A DNA stretch of 13,418 nucleotides from an uncultured Ruminococcus sp. (GTDB taxonomy: Bacteria; Bacillota; Clostridia; Oscillospirales; Acutalibacteraceae): positions 1,107 through 14,524 of the forward strand of contig CACWNZ010000018.1 in the NCBI GenBank assembly GCA_902762335.1. The letters are read 5' to 3'. The translations under genes and the position numbers were made by a program. This document shows positions 1 to 7,686 of this stretch, in pieces; the stretch's first letter is position 1, and the number at the start of each line of letters is the position of its first letter. The notes under the pieces were generated by a model. The model worked only from the letters and a program-made list of their open reading frames with translations, made no database searches and was not told the DNA's origin.

Positions 1-97
1 TGTATTAAGTCACATTAATTGCAATTTACTTTGAAAAAATCAAATTTCATACCAAGTTAAAAAAATGTTCATAAAAAATTAACTCGTTCAAAAACCC

Positions 98-114
98 TGA
101 TAATGGTACTATCA
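98..114. promoter_or_regulatory. Imperfect palindrome just upstream of the lon promoter, possible operator
   Basis: TGATA (98-102) and TATCA (110-114) form inverted arms around a 7-base centre, ending four bases before the -35 hexamer of the lon promoter. The position would suit an activator or a repressor site. It does not match the CtsR heptad repeat or the CIRCE element as I know them. In such AT-rich DNA a 5-base arm can arise by chance. The rest of bases 1-97 is AT-rich with nothing else I can name. Confidence 0.2.
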
Positions 115-118
115 TTGC

Positions 119-147
119 TTGATAATCGGAACGAATCGTGATATAAT
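119..147 (+). promoter_or_regulatory. Sigma-A-type promoter of lon-engB
   Basis: TTGATA (119-124) is followed after exactly 17 bases by a perfect TATAAT (142-147), close to the vegetative consensus. Transcription would start near 154, giving a leader of about 28 bases. The leader carries the ribosome binding site AAAGGA (165-170), 11 bases before the lon ATG. No heat-shock operator is evident around it. Confidence 0.8.
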
Positions 148-181
148 AATCTATAACTCTTATTAAAGGATGAAATAAAAG

Positions 182-2515
182 ATGGACAACGAAAATAATG
201 ATATCCTGACAGTTCCGGTCCTTCCGCTAAGGGGGTTGATCATTTTCCCGGGATCTATCCTGCACTTTGACGTTGCAAGAAAAAGATCGGTCGCGGCTAT
301 GACTGCCGCAATGGAGCATTATGAGCAGAGGATACTCATCACAGCTCAGAAGGACTCCTCGGAGAATGAGCCGGACACAGAGGATTACTATAAAACAGGC
401 GTTATGGCGAGGATTCTCCAGATCGCCAAAATATCCGAAAGCGTTATCCGTGTAGTCGTTAAGGGCGTATACAGGGCTGAAGCTCTGCAGTATAACGACG
501 GCAAGCTTTACGTTACCGCAAAGGCTGTAAAGGCTCCTATCGTTTCCGCTCCGGACGAAAGGGAAACAGAGGCAAGGGTCAATATCGTTAAGGAGATGTT
601 CAACGAGTATTCCATAATAAACGGACACGTTCCTCAGGATATGTACCTTACCGTTTATGAGATGACCGATGCGGGCAAGCTTGCCGATTACATTGCCGAT
701 AACGTAATAAGGGATTACCACAAAAAGCAGGAGATACTTGAGCTCTATGACGAGGAGGAAAGGCTTGACAGGATAGTTGAGATGCTCAGCTATGAAAACG
801 ACCTCCTTATGATAGAGGAGAAGATCTCCGAAAAGACCAAGCTCGGCATGGACGACAACCAAAAGGAATACTATCTGCGCGAGCGTATTAAGGCTATCCG
901 TGAGGAGCTCGGAGACAGCGAAGAGACTGATGCCGAGGCGTTTGAATACAGAAAAAGGATACTTGAGCTTAATACCACAGAAGAAAATAAAGAGCGCCTC
1001 ATAAAAGAGGTATCAAAGCTTGAAAAAATGATGTCAAGCTCCGCTGAGGCTAACGTAGTACGAAATTACCTTGATGCCTGTCTTGAACTGCCCTGGGGCA
1101 TTTATTCAAAGGAAAAATCTGACATTAAAAAGATAGCCGCCCACCTTGACAGGAATCACTACGGACTTAAAAAGGTCAAGGAAAACGTAGTTGAGGCGCT
1201 TGCCGTAAGAAAGCTCAATCCCGAAATAAACGGTCAGATACTCTGTCTCGTAGGTCCTCCCGGCGTAGGCAAGACCTCTATAGCCAAGTCCATAGCCGAG
1301 GCTACGGGCAGAAAATATCAGAGGATAGCTCTCGGCGGTATACATGACGAGGCTGAAATAAGAGGTCACAGGAGAACCTATATAGGCTCTATGATGGGAA
1401 GGATAATGAATGCCGTAAAGCTTGCAAAAACGGCAAATCCGCTGATACTTCTTGACGAGGTGGATAAGCTCGGGAATGATTTTCACGGTGATCCGACCTC
1501 CGCTCTGCTTGAGGTGCTCGACGGCGAACAGAATTCCACATTCTATGACCATTATATTGACCTTCCGTTCGATCTCAGCAAGGTAATGTTCATAACTACG
1601 GCGAACGATCAGTCGACTATCCCTGCGCCGCTTCTTGACAGAATGGATCTTATAACCCTTGACAGCTACACGAGGGAAGAAAAATTCAACATAGCCAAGC
1701 TTCACCTCGTTTCAAAGCAGCTCAAGCGACACGGACTCAGCGGTCATCAGATGAAGCTCTCCGATGATGCGATATACGACATAATAGACAGCTACACCCG
1801 CGAAGCAGGCGTGCGTTCGCTTGAAAGAGCTATTTCAAGAATAATGAACAAGGCTGCCGTAAAGATAGTTGCGGGCGAGGTAAAGTCAGTTAAGATCACT
1901 AAGGAAAATATCGAGGAATACCTCGGCTCAAGAAAATATAAGCAGGACGACATGAACAAGAGCGATGAGGTAGGGCTTGCAACGGGTCTTGCGTGGACCT
2001 CGGTAGGCGGAGAAACCCTGCCCGTAGAGGTTGCCGTTATGTCCGGCAGCGGAAAGATAGAGCTTACGGGCTCATTAGGCGACGTTATGAAGGAGAGCGC
2101 TCAGGCCGCCTATACCTGTGTAAGAACTATGGCGGACAAGCTCCATATAGACAGTGAATTCTACAAGAACAAAGATATTCATATACACGTCCCCGAGGGC
2201 GCAGTTCCGAAGGACGGACCCTCGGCCGGAATTACAATGGCGACAGCTATTACCTCTGCGCTGACAGGCATACCCGTAAAGCGTGACGTTGCCATGACGG
2301 GCGAGATCACTATAAGAGGCAGGGTGCTGCCTATCGGCGGGCTGAAGGAAAAGACCATGGCGGCCTATCGTCTCGGCATTAAGACCATTATCATTCCCGA
2401 GGATAACAAGAGCGATCTTGACGAGGTAGATGACGTAGTAAAGAATTCCGTAAGCTTCGTTTTTGCAGATAACATCAATACCGTGCTCGATACCGCCCTT
2501 GCGCCGCATGGCTGA
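182..2515 (+). CDS. lon: ATP-dependent Lon protease (endopeptidase La)
   Basis: Cytosolic AAA+ serine protease that unfolds and degrades misfolded and selected regulatory proteins. At 777 residues it is the usual length for bacterial LonA. The N-terminal substrate-binding domain (about 10-205, opening with PVLPLRGLIIFPG) is followed by a helical linker with the family motif YYLRERIKAI. The AAA+ module has Walker A GPPGVGKT (358-365), Walker B ILLDEVDK (D425/E426) and a sensor region with TTAND. The C-terminal protease domain has the catalytic dyad Ser681 in PKDGPSAG and Lys722 in GGLKEK, numbering almost identical to E. coli Lon. The ATG at 182 has AAAGGA upstream and is preceded by a good sigma-A promoter. 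EngB follows 33 bases downstream, as in the conserved lonA-ysxC pair of Bacillus. All key residues are present, so it should be active. Confidence 0.98.
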   Translation: MDNENNDILTVPVLPLRGLIIFPGSILHFDVARKRSVAAMTAAMEHYEQRILITAQKDSSENEPDTEDYYKTGVMARILQIAKISESVIRVVVKGVYRAEALQYNDGKLYVTAKAVKAPIVSAPDERETEARVNIVKEMFNEYSIINGHVPQDMYLTVYEMTDAGKLADYIADNVIRDYHKKQEILELYDEEERLDRIVEMLSYENDLLMIEEKISEKTKLGMDDNQKEYYLRERIKAIREELGDSEETDAEAFEYRKRILELNTTEENKERLIKEVSKLEKMMSSSAEANVVRNYLDACLELPWGIYSKEKSDIKKIAAHLDRNHYGLKKVKENVVEALAVRKLNPEINGQILCLVGPPGVGKTSIAKSIAEATGRKYQRIALGGIHDEAEIRGHRRTYIGSMMGRIMNAVKLAKTANPLILLDEVDKLGNDFHGDPTSALLEVLDGEQNSTFYDHYIDLPFDLSKVMFITTANDQSTIPAPLLDRMDLITLDSYTREEKFNIAKLHLVSKQLKRHGLSGHQMKLSDDAIYDIIDSYTREAGVRSLERAISRIMNKAAVKIVAGEVKSVKITKENIEEYLGSRKYKQDDMNKSDEVGLATGLAWTSVGGETLPVEVAVMSGSGKIELTGSLGDVMKESAQAAYTCVRTMADKLHIDSEFYKNKDIHIHVPEGAVPKDGPSAGITMATAITSALTGIPVKRDVAMTGEITIRGRVLPIGGLKEKTMAAYRLGIKTIIIPEDNKSDLDEVDDVVKNSVSFVFADNINTVLDTALAPHG

Positions 2516-2548
2516 AGCATCGTTAAGACACGGCAGTGAGGTGATGAT

Positions 2549-3151
2549 ATGAATTTTCAGATCGCCGAATTCAAAGCGGCCTACGGGCGTTCCTCACAGA
2601 TACCCGCATCGGATCTGCCGGAGATAGTTTTTTCGGGCAAATCCAACGTAGGAAAATCATCTCTGATAAATAAGCTCCTAAACCGCAAGGCTATGGCAAG
2701 AGTAAGCGCCAAGCCCGGAAAAACGGCTACGATAAACTTCTTCTCTCTTAAGGAGGCTTATTTCGTCGACCTGCCCGGCTACGGCTATGCTCAGGTATCT
2801 CAGGCGGAAAAGCAGAGGTGGGCCGAGCTCGTTGAGGGCTATCTTGCTCAGGACAGGAAAATTGCTCTCGTCGTGCAGATATGCGACATGAGACACCCGC
2901 CTACGGCAAACGATATGACTATGATAGATTATCTCTATAACAGCGGATATAATTTCATCATAGCTCTTACAAAGCTTGATAAGCTGAAAAAGACTCAGCA
3001 GCTCAGGAGGCTTGAGAAGCTCGGTGAGGAGCTTGCCGATTATCCGGGTATCAGACTGTTCCCTTGCTCATCTCAGGACGGAACGGGCATAGAGGAGATA
3101 AGAAAAGCGATAGAAGAAAGCGTTCTTGCCGCAAACGGCTCAGACGCGTAA
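2549..3151 (+). CDS. engB: Ribosome biogenesis GTP-binding protein EngB/YsxC
   Basis: Small TRAFAC-class GTPase of 200 residues, the family's normal size, which in Bacillus is essential for late 50S subunit assembly. The G1 loop is GKSNVGKS (30-37). The KPGKTATINFF segment carries the G2 threonine, DLPGYGYA is G3, TKLDKL is G4, and CSSQDG near the end is the G5 region. The ATG at 2549 is preceded by GAGGTGAT (2538-2545), a strong Shine-Dalgarno site. The 33-base gap after lon has no terminator, so the two are probably co-transcribed. A strong intrinsic terminator lies 15 bases after the stop codon. Nothing is missing or unusual in the protein. Confidence 0.97.
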   Translation: MNFQIAEFKAAYGRSSQIPASDLPEIVFSGKSNVGKSSLINKLLNRKAMARVSAKPGKTATINFFSLKEAYFVDLPGYGYAQVSQAEKQRWAELVEGYLAQDRKIALVVQICDMRHPPTANDMTMIDYLYNSGYNFIIALTKLDKLKKTQQLRRLEKLGEELADYPGIRLFPCSSQDGTGIEEIRKAIEESVLAANGSDA

Positions 3152-3166
3152 ATACGGACAGAACAG

Positions 3167-3195
3167 GGCTGCCGCAGAAATGCGGCGGCTTTTTT
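3167..3195 (+). terminator. Intrinsic terminator of the lon-engB unit
   Basis: A GC-rich hairpin pairs GGCTGCCGCA (3167-3176) with TGCGGCGGCT (3181-3190) around a GAAA tetraloop, followed by a T run to 3195. The minus strand lacks a T tract after the stem, so it works in the plus direction. The T run overlaps the stop codon of the convergent DUF4363 gene at 3194-3196. Confidence 0.9.
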
Positions 3196-3574
3196 ACAGC
3201 AGATTATACAGCAAGGGAAGCTCCATTTCCTGCATATCGGCGGTGAGAGTAATTGCGCTGCGGCAGTAAACAAGAAAGCCGTTTACGTCTTTTTCGGCAA
3301 TGCATTCGTATGCCTTTGCGATCTCCTGCGAGATATCATCGAGCCTGTTGTGCGAAATGAAAAGACAGACCGTTTTTCGTTTTTCGGCGATCAGACTTCG
3401 GACGTTCTTTACGCATTCTTCAGCAGCTTCGGGCTGATCCTTTTCCGCATAGCTGTAGGCAAGCTCAAGTCCGCCTTTTATTTCGTCCGCTGTTCTTGTG
3501 TTGGTAAAAAAGCCTGCTGCCGTGACCGCAAGGACAATAATAAGCACGGCTGATGCCGCATAAAGTCTGGACAT
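3194..3574 (-). CDS. DUF4363-type small membrane-anchored protein
   Basis: A 126-residue protein of unknown function, assigned to the DUF4363 family from its size, architecture and position beside DUF421. A short N-terminus is followed by one hydrophobic segment (about 5-22) that would act as an uncleaved anchor. The remainder is a soluble, largely helical domain rich in Glu, Ala and Lys, predicted to lie outside the cytoplasm. The ATG at 3574 starts one base after the stop of the DUF421 gene and has AAAGGA (3586-3591 on the complement) 11 bases upstream, so translation is probably coupled. No catalytic motif is visible. Its pairing with DUF421 beside the gerA operon suggests a role in the spore or its membrane, which is inference only. 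The family name is less certain than the gene itself. Confidence 0.75.
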   Translation of the reverse strand: MSRLYAASAVLIIVLAVTAAGFFTNTRTADEIKGGLELAYSYAEKDQPEAAEECVKNVRSLIAEKRKTVCLFISHNRLDDISQEIAKAYECIAEKDVNGFLVYCRSAITLTADMQEMELPLLYNLL

Positions 3575-3575
3575 A

Positions 3576-4250
3576 TCAGCTTCTGTCCTTTCTTATGATC
3601 GTGTAGTCACCGTTTTTATCGGCGGTCATAATAAACACGTCCTGCATCCGGAGATTTTCCTTTTTAAGGATCTTATCAAGCTGCGCTTTAGTCATGCCGC
3701 ATATTGAAAGGGAGCCCGGGGCAGGCTTGCCGTCGCTTATCACGGTGACGGAGAGGGTATTTTCCTTTTTTCTCAGTTTCATGTCCTTGATGCGGATAAA
3801 GTCGCAGTCTGCTTTTTTCATTATGCTGAGCATTCCGTTCGTTTCTACTATTGCGTAGGCAACCTCGCTTATGTCAAAAATATCCTTCTGCCGAAGCTGC
3901 TCAAACAGATCCTCTGTGCTTAAGCGCAGCTCGGTCATTGCCTTACGGTCGAGTGCTCCGTTGTTGATAACGATTATCGGCTTTCCGCAAATTATCCTGC
4001 GGATCTTCGGGCTTTTCAGCATCAGATAAGACAGAAAGATCTCGAACACTAAAAGCACCATTATAGGTATAAGTCCGCTGAGCATAGACTGCTCGGTATC
4101 CTGCATAGGTATAGTTGCGATATTCGACATCAGCAGAGTTATCACAAGCTCGCTCGTCTGAAGCTCGCTTATCTGCCGCTTGCCCATAAGTCTTACGGAA
4201 AATAATAATACCGCATAAAGAAAACACGTCCTCAGTACAGAAATAAGCAA
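3576..4250 (-). CDS. DUF421 (YetF-like) membrane protein
   Basis: A 224-residue protein matching the YetF/YdfS/YkjA layout. Three membrane segments lie in the first third (about 2-20, 33-50, 55-78), followed by a cytosolic domain. Family hallmarks are RLMGKRQISELQ after the first segment, the ELVITLLMSNIATIPM segment, the GKPIIVINNGALDRKAM strand-turn, and LRQKDIFDISEVAYAIVETNG. In Bacillus and Clostridium, DUF421 proteins occur in the spore inner membrane, and a DUF421-DUF1657 protein encoded in a spoVA operon affects germination and heat resistance. A spore role here is inference from that and from the adjacent gerA operon. The start is a TTG at 4250 with GGGAG (4262-4266 on the complement) 11 bases upstream. 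The N-terminus aligns with the family, and no better start exists. It leads a two-gene operon with DUF4363. Confidence 0.9.
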   Translation of the reverse strand: MLISVLRTCFLYAVLLFSVRLMGKRQISELQTSELVITLLMSNIATIPMQDTEQSMLSGLIPIMVLLVFEIFLSYLMLKSPKIRRIICGKPIIVINNGALDRKAMTELRLSTEDLFEQLRQKDIFDISEVAYAIVETNGMLSIMKKADCDFIRIKDMKLRKKENTLSVTVISDGKPAPGSLSICGMTKAQLDKILKKENLRMQDVFIMTADKNGDYTIIRKDRS

Positions 4251-4282
4251 TTATCTTCACGCTCCCGCATATCTGATAAAGC

Positions 4283-4312
4283 TATTATTTCTGTTTTGTG
4301 AGAAATTATACC
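4283..4312 (-). promoter_or_regulatory. Candidate sigma-G/sigma-F-type promoter of the DUF421-DUF4363 operon
   Basis: On the minus strand GTATA (within GGTATA, 4307-4312) is followed after 17 bases by AATAATA (4283-4289). The -35 fits the GHATR core of forespore promoters, and the -10 matches CATWNTA in six of seven positions. The predicted start near 4275 gives a leader of about 25 bases ahead of the GGGAG site. A competing reading uses TATAAT (4305-4310) as a sigma-A -10, but the hexamer 17 bases upstream, TATCTT, is a poor -35. AT-rich sequence makes chance matches likely. Confidence 0.4.
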
Positions 4313-4322
4313 TTTTTAGCGT

Positions 4323-4353
4323 TGAATAAGATACCCTTACCCGTGCAATATTA
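4323..4353 (+). promoter_or_regulatory. Candidate sigma-G-type forespore promoter of the gerA operon
   Basis: TGAATA (4323-4328) matches the sigma-G -35 consensus. After 18 bases, AATATTA (4347-4353) matches the -10 consensus CATWNTA in six of seven positions. A start near 4361 would leave about 28 bases to the TTG start codon, with AAGGAGG (4374-4380) between. Known gerA-type operons are transcribed in the forespore by sigma-G, so motif and gene function agree. No competing sigma-A -35 fits at the right spacing. Confidence 0.6.
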
Positions 4354-4389
4354 TACAGTACAGACGAATCAACAAGGAGGCAGACTGTT

Positions 4390-5925
4390 TTGTCCGGGTT
4401 TTTCAGGGAAATAAAAAACATATATTCAAAGGAGCCTCTTCAGCCGTATCGTGAGAGCTTTACTCCGCTCTCGGCTGAGCTTGATGGGCTTCTTGAAAAA
4501 ATTAATAATGACTTCGGCGGGAGCGCGGATATTACCGTAAGAAGGACCGAGGTGGCGGGGATAAGAACGGCTATAATCAGCGTTGACAATATGATAGATA
4601 AGCAGGTGCTTGCGGAGGGTATTTTAGAGCCGTTTTTTAATACGGATTTCAGCGGAGATGCAGTGGGGCTGCTTGAGGAGCTTGGAAGGAGGATACTTTG
4701 TACCGCAGAAACGGAATATATCGACAGCTATGAAGCCCTCGAGGGCAGGATCATGTCGGGCTGCGCCGTGCTTGCCGCTGACGGAAGCTCAAGAGCGCTG
4801 AGCGTAGGGATACAGGGCTACGCCTCGAGAGGAGTATCCGAGCCACAGGCGGATATAGTTCAGAGAGGCTCAAAGGAGGGCTTTGTAGAGGCTGTAAGGG
4901 TGAATATGACCATGATAAGAAAGCGGCTCAAGACCCCGCAGCTTTGTTTTGAAAGCATGGTTACGGGCAGAACGAGCAGAACGGAGATTATTTTGTGTTA
5001 CCTGAGAGATGCGGCAGCCCCCGAGCTGCTTGATACCCTGAAAAAAAGGCTCTCGGAGGTCCCGCTTGACACGGTGCTGACGGCAGGATATCTCGTGCCG
5101 TTTCTTGAGGACGACAAGGGTCATTCGCTTTTCTGCGGGATAGGGATATCGGAAAGACCCGATACTGTCTGCGGCAAGCTCACCGAGGGACGAATAGCCG
5201 TTCTCGTTGACGGAGTTCCGTCTGCGCTTATTGCGCCGTGCATATTTGCCGAGTATTTTCAGTCCCTTGACGATTACTCAAACCGGGCGTATTTTGCAAC
5301 CTTTACCCGCATACTGAAATATATCGCTTTTCTTATCTCCGTACTGCTGCCGGGGTTGTTCGTCTCGCTGGGTACCTTTGACCCGGAGATGTTCCCGACC
5401 CTCATGCTCAACAAGATAGCTTCGTCGATAGCATCGACACCGCTCTCGCTCACTGCCGAGACCCTGCTCATACTGTTCATATACGAAATAATGCGCGAGG
5501 CAGGACTGAGAATGCCAAGACCCCTCGGCTACGCCGTCAGCATAGTGGGCGGTCTTGTGGTGGGCGATACGGCGGTTAGCGCGGGGCTTATCGGCGCACC
5601 TACGCTGATGGTCGTCGCCGTCAGCGCGATCAGCTCTTACGTCGTACCCGATCTTTATGCGCCTTCGGCAGTTCTGAGATTTGCCTTTACGCTCGCGGCG
5701 GGAGCGCTCGGGATATGGGGCGTTGCTGTGGTGTTCAGCATTGCTCTTGTCGATCTCTGCGGAAAGACAAGCTTCGGCGTGCCGTACACCTCGCCTGTTA
5801 CGCCATTCAGCGCAGCTACTCTTCGTGACGTGGTTATCCGCGCAGGGTGGCGTGTGCTTTCAAAGAAGACGGAAAGGGTACAGGAGCTTCCCGGTGCTGA
5901 TATAAGAGGAGAGAGCGATGAATAA
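4390..5925 (+). CDS. Spore germination receptor subunit A (GerAA/GerKA family)
   Basis: Inner-membrane subunit of a germinant receptor, expected to assemble with B and C subunits in the spore membrane. At 511 residues it is the normal family length. A large soluble N-terminal region (about 1-290) is followed by a membrane domain with hydrophobic stretches near 308-330, 355-372, 377-400, 401-420 and 423-457. Family motifs include PGLFVSL, IYEIMREAGLRMPRPLG, VVGDTAV and the ending YTSPVTPF. The start is a TTG at 4390 with a perfect AAGGAGG nine bases upstream and no rival ATG nearby. The stop overlaps the next start by 8 bases (5918-5925), so the two are translationally coupled. A candidate sigma-G promoter precedes it. 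The family is clear, but the germinant and which named receptor it corresponds to cannot be read from sequence. Confidence 0.95.
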   Translation: MSGFFREIKNIYSKEPLQPYRESFTPLSAELDGLLEKINNDFGGSADITVRRTEVAGIRTAIISVDNMIDKQVLAEGILEPFFNTDFSGDAVGLLEELGRRILCTAETEYIDSYEALEGRIMSGCAVLAADGSSRALSVGIQGYASRGVSEPQADIVQRGSKEGFVEAVRVNMTMIRKRLKTPQLCFESMVTGRTSRTEIILCYLRDAAAPELLDTLKKRLSEVPLDTVLTAGYLVPFLEDDKGHSLFCGIGISERPDTVCGKLTEGRIAVLVDGVPSALIAPCIFAEYFQSLDDYSNRAYFATFTRILKYIAFLISVLLPGLFVSLGTFDPEMFPTLMLNKIASSIASTPLSLTAETLLILFIYEIMREAGLRMPRPLGYAVSIVGGLVVGDTAVSAGLIGAPTLMVVAVSAISSYVVPDLYAPSAVLRFAFTLAAGALGIWGVAVVFSIALVDLCGKTSFGVPYTSPVTPFSAATLRDVVIRAGWRVLSKKTERVQELPGADIRGESDE

Positions 5926-7618
5926 TAAGACCGTAACTTCAGGGCAGTTCTTCACACTGCTGTTTGCAGGCAGAGCAGCTCTCACGCTGACCTATTCCTC
6001 GTCCGTATCGGGCGTTGAAAATGCAGGCAGCTTTATCCTGCCGCTGATAGCCTTGATCCCCGCTGCGATAATACTCAGTCTGCCCGCTGTCTCGTTCTCC
6101 CGTAAGAATGACTGCGGCTCCTTTTGCAGCTATGCTTCGGAAAGACTCGGCACGTTCGGCAAAGTGATTTGCGTGGCGTATTGCTTATACTTCGTATTTT
6201 CGGCGTTCTTTTCCCTTGCTTTGTTCAGGGATTTTCTCTCCGAGGCATTGCCCTTCGGCGCAGACAGCAGACTGCTGCTTGCGGCTGTGGCTTTGGGCTG
6301 CGCCTTTGCAGCCGTGCGGGGGATAGAGGCGGTATCAAGACTTTCACTGCCTGTTCTTGCGCTTGTAATGATCTGCTTTGCGCTTACGTTCATTTTCCTT
6401 TTCAAGAGCTACAAGGCAAGCGGTATTCCGACTGAAGCTGCGTTATCCTTCACGACGGGCGCGGACTGTTTCGTTTTTCTTATCTCAAGAATGAACGGTC
6501 TTGCCGCCGTAAATGCGCTTTCTCATCATATCAAGGGCAATATAAGAAAAGGAACGGTCATCTTCTGCATACTGTATTCTCTTGCCGCCTGTGGGTTGAT
6601 AATTCTTTTTAGCGGCGCGGCGGGCGATTATCTTTCCGGTCAACACCTTCAGAGCTTCAGGGCTATCGACGGCTCGGGTGTTCTGCAAAGGCTTGCTCCG
6701 CTGTTTATTCTTGCGGCAGTATGCAGCCTGTTCTGCAACGTATCTCTGTGTCTTATAGCGGCATCGGAATGCCTGTGCCTTGCCGTTAAGAGGATCTCTC
6801 CTTCAAAAGCGGCTTTAGCCGAGTGTGTGATAGTTATTGCAGGAGTTTTTTTACTGTCGGACGAAGCGCTTGATACAGTTATTAAGTCTGCGGGAATATC
6901 CGCTTCTGCGGCGGCGGTCTTTCTTTTTGTTATCCCTCTGTGCGTAAGGGCGGGCGCAGCAAAAAAGACTTCCTTCCGCAGAGTAAAAAAGTACGCGCGC
7001 ACGTTTATGCTTATTGTACTTGCGCTTACCGTTGCTCTCACGGCATCGGGCTGCAGCAGTCTGCAGCTTGATCAGAGGCTCATCGTGCAGGGCTTAGGGA
7101 TAGACGATAACGTAGGAAGCTGTACGCTTACTGCGATAGTGCTCGACACGAGAGATCATGAGCAGGAGAACAGATCGGCGGTCATTTACTGCAGGGCAAA
7201 AACTGCCGGGGAGGTCTTTGAACAGCTTGAGCGGCAAAGGGGAAAGCGGCTTCTGCTCAGTCATTGCAGCTTTGTCATGATGAACGAACGAGCTGCAAGG
7301 GGCTGTGTTCCTTGGCTCAGACTGCTTACGGATAAATACGGCGCCGCAAAGACCGCCGAGCTAACGGTATCCCGCGGAGCATCGGAGCAGCTTATTACCG
7401 ATGCCGTAAACGAACTCGGCTACAGTGTTGAGGATATATCGGCTGTTACAGACAGCAGGGTGGTGAGTCAGAGCGTGGAAAGCGTTTCGCTTTTTGATTT
7501 TATTTCTGCCGTAAACAGAAACGAAGCTTCAGTTACTCTGCCCTATATAATTCAGGACAGCTCTACGGGGTCGCTCAGGGCGGAGGATATTTTGGTAAGT
7601 CTTGATACAAACAGATGA
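5918..7618 (+). CDS. GerAB permease fused to the N-terminal half of a GerAC lipoprotein
   Basis: One unbroken 566-residue frame carries two germinant-receptor subunits that are normally separate genes. Residues 1-350 form a GerAB-type (spore permease, APC superfamily) membrane domain with about ten hydrophobic segments, including roughly 40-60, 84-103, 143-163, 212-236, 258-285 and 327-346. A basic stretch, FRRVKKYAR (about 353-361), then leads a hydrophobic segment ending in the lipobox-like LTASGC, with Cys379 where a lipoprotein would be acylated. From there LQLDQRLIVQGLGIDD starts a GerAC N-terminal domain running to the stop. Only 188 residues follow the cysteine, against roughly 350 in ordinary GerAC, so the C-terminal domain is missing. 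ATG at 5918 has GAGGAG (5906-5911) six bases upstream. The only in-frame ATG before the lipobox (codon 364) has no Shine-Dalgarno site, arguing against a hidden gerAC gene. No gerAD is present. Confidence 0.88.
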   Translation: MNNKTVTSGQFFTLLFAGRAALTLTYSSSVSGVENAGSFILPLIALIPAAIILSLPAVSFSRKNDCGSFCSYASERLGTFGKVICVAYCLYFVFSAFFSLALFRDFLSEALPFGADSRLLLAAVALGCAFAAVRGIEAVSRLSLPVLALVMICFALTFIFLFKSYKASGIPTEAALSFTTGADCFVFLISRMNGLAAVNALSHHIKGNIRKGTVIFCILYSLAACGLIILFSGAAGDYLSGQHLQSFRAIDGSGVLQRLAPLFILAAVCSLFCNVSLCLIAASECLCLAVKRISPSKAALAECVIVIAGVFLLSDEALDTVIKSAGISASAAAVFLFVIPLCVRAGAAKKTSFRRVKKYARTFMLIVLALTVALTASGCSSLQLDQRLIVQGLGIDDNVGSCTLTAIVLDTRDHEQENRSAVIYCRAKTAGEVFEQLERQRGKRLLLSHCSFVMMNERAARGCVPWLRLLTDKYGAAKTAELTVSRGASEQLITDAVNELGYSVEDISAVTDSRVVSQSVESVSLFDFISAVNRNEASVTLPYIIQDSSTGSLRAEDILVSLDTNR

Positions 7619-7625
7619 AGTCCGC

Positions 7626-7654
7626 TTGCATATAGCAATAAAATAATGTAAAAT
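7626..7654 (+). promoter_or_regulatory. Sigma-A-type promoter of the DUF5131-DUF4186 gene
   Basis: TTGCAT (7626-7631) and TAAAAT (7649-7654) are separated by 17 bases in the short gap after the germination operon. A start near 7661 gives a leader of about 25 bases. The gap shows no intrinsic terminator, so some read-through from the gerA operon is possible. A separate vegetative promoter means the next gene need not be spore-specific. Confidence 0.55.
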
Positions 7655-7686
7655 ATAGAAAAGATAAAACGGCGGCGGTGATGAGA

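Noticed and set aside
227..1705. Two long minus-strand open frames (227-862 and 1106-1705) opposite lon
   Set aside because: They lie wholly within a clear lon gene, resemble no family and have no ribosome binding site. They are shadows of the coding frame.
6649..7041. Minus-strand open frame opposite the GerAB domain
   Set aside because: Low-complexity Ala/Thr/Arg translation with no family resemblance, antisense to a well-supported membrane protein.
7009..7618. A separate gerAC gene starting at the internal ATG (codon 364 of the fusion)
   Set aside because: That ATG sits after the basic n-region, has no Shine-Dalgarno site and is in the same uninterrupted frame as the permease. One polypeptide is the simpler reading.
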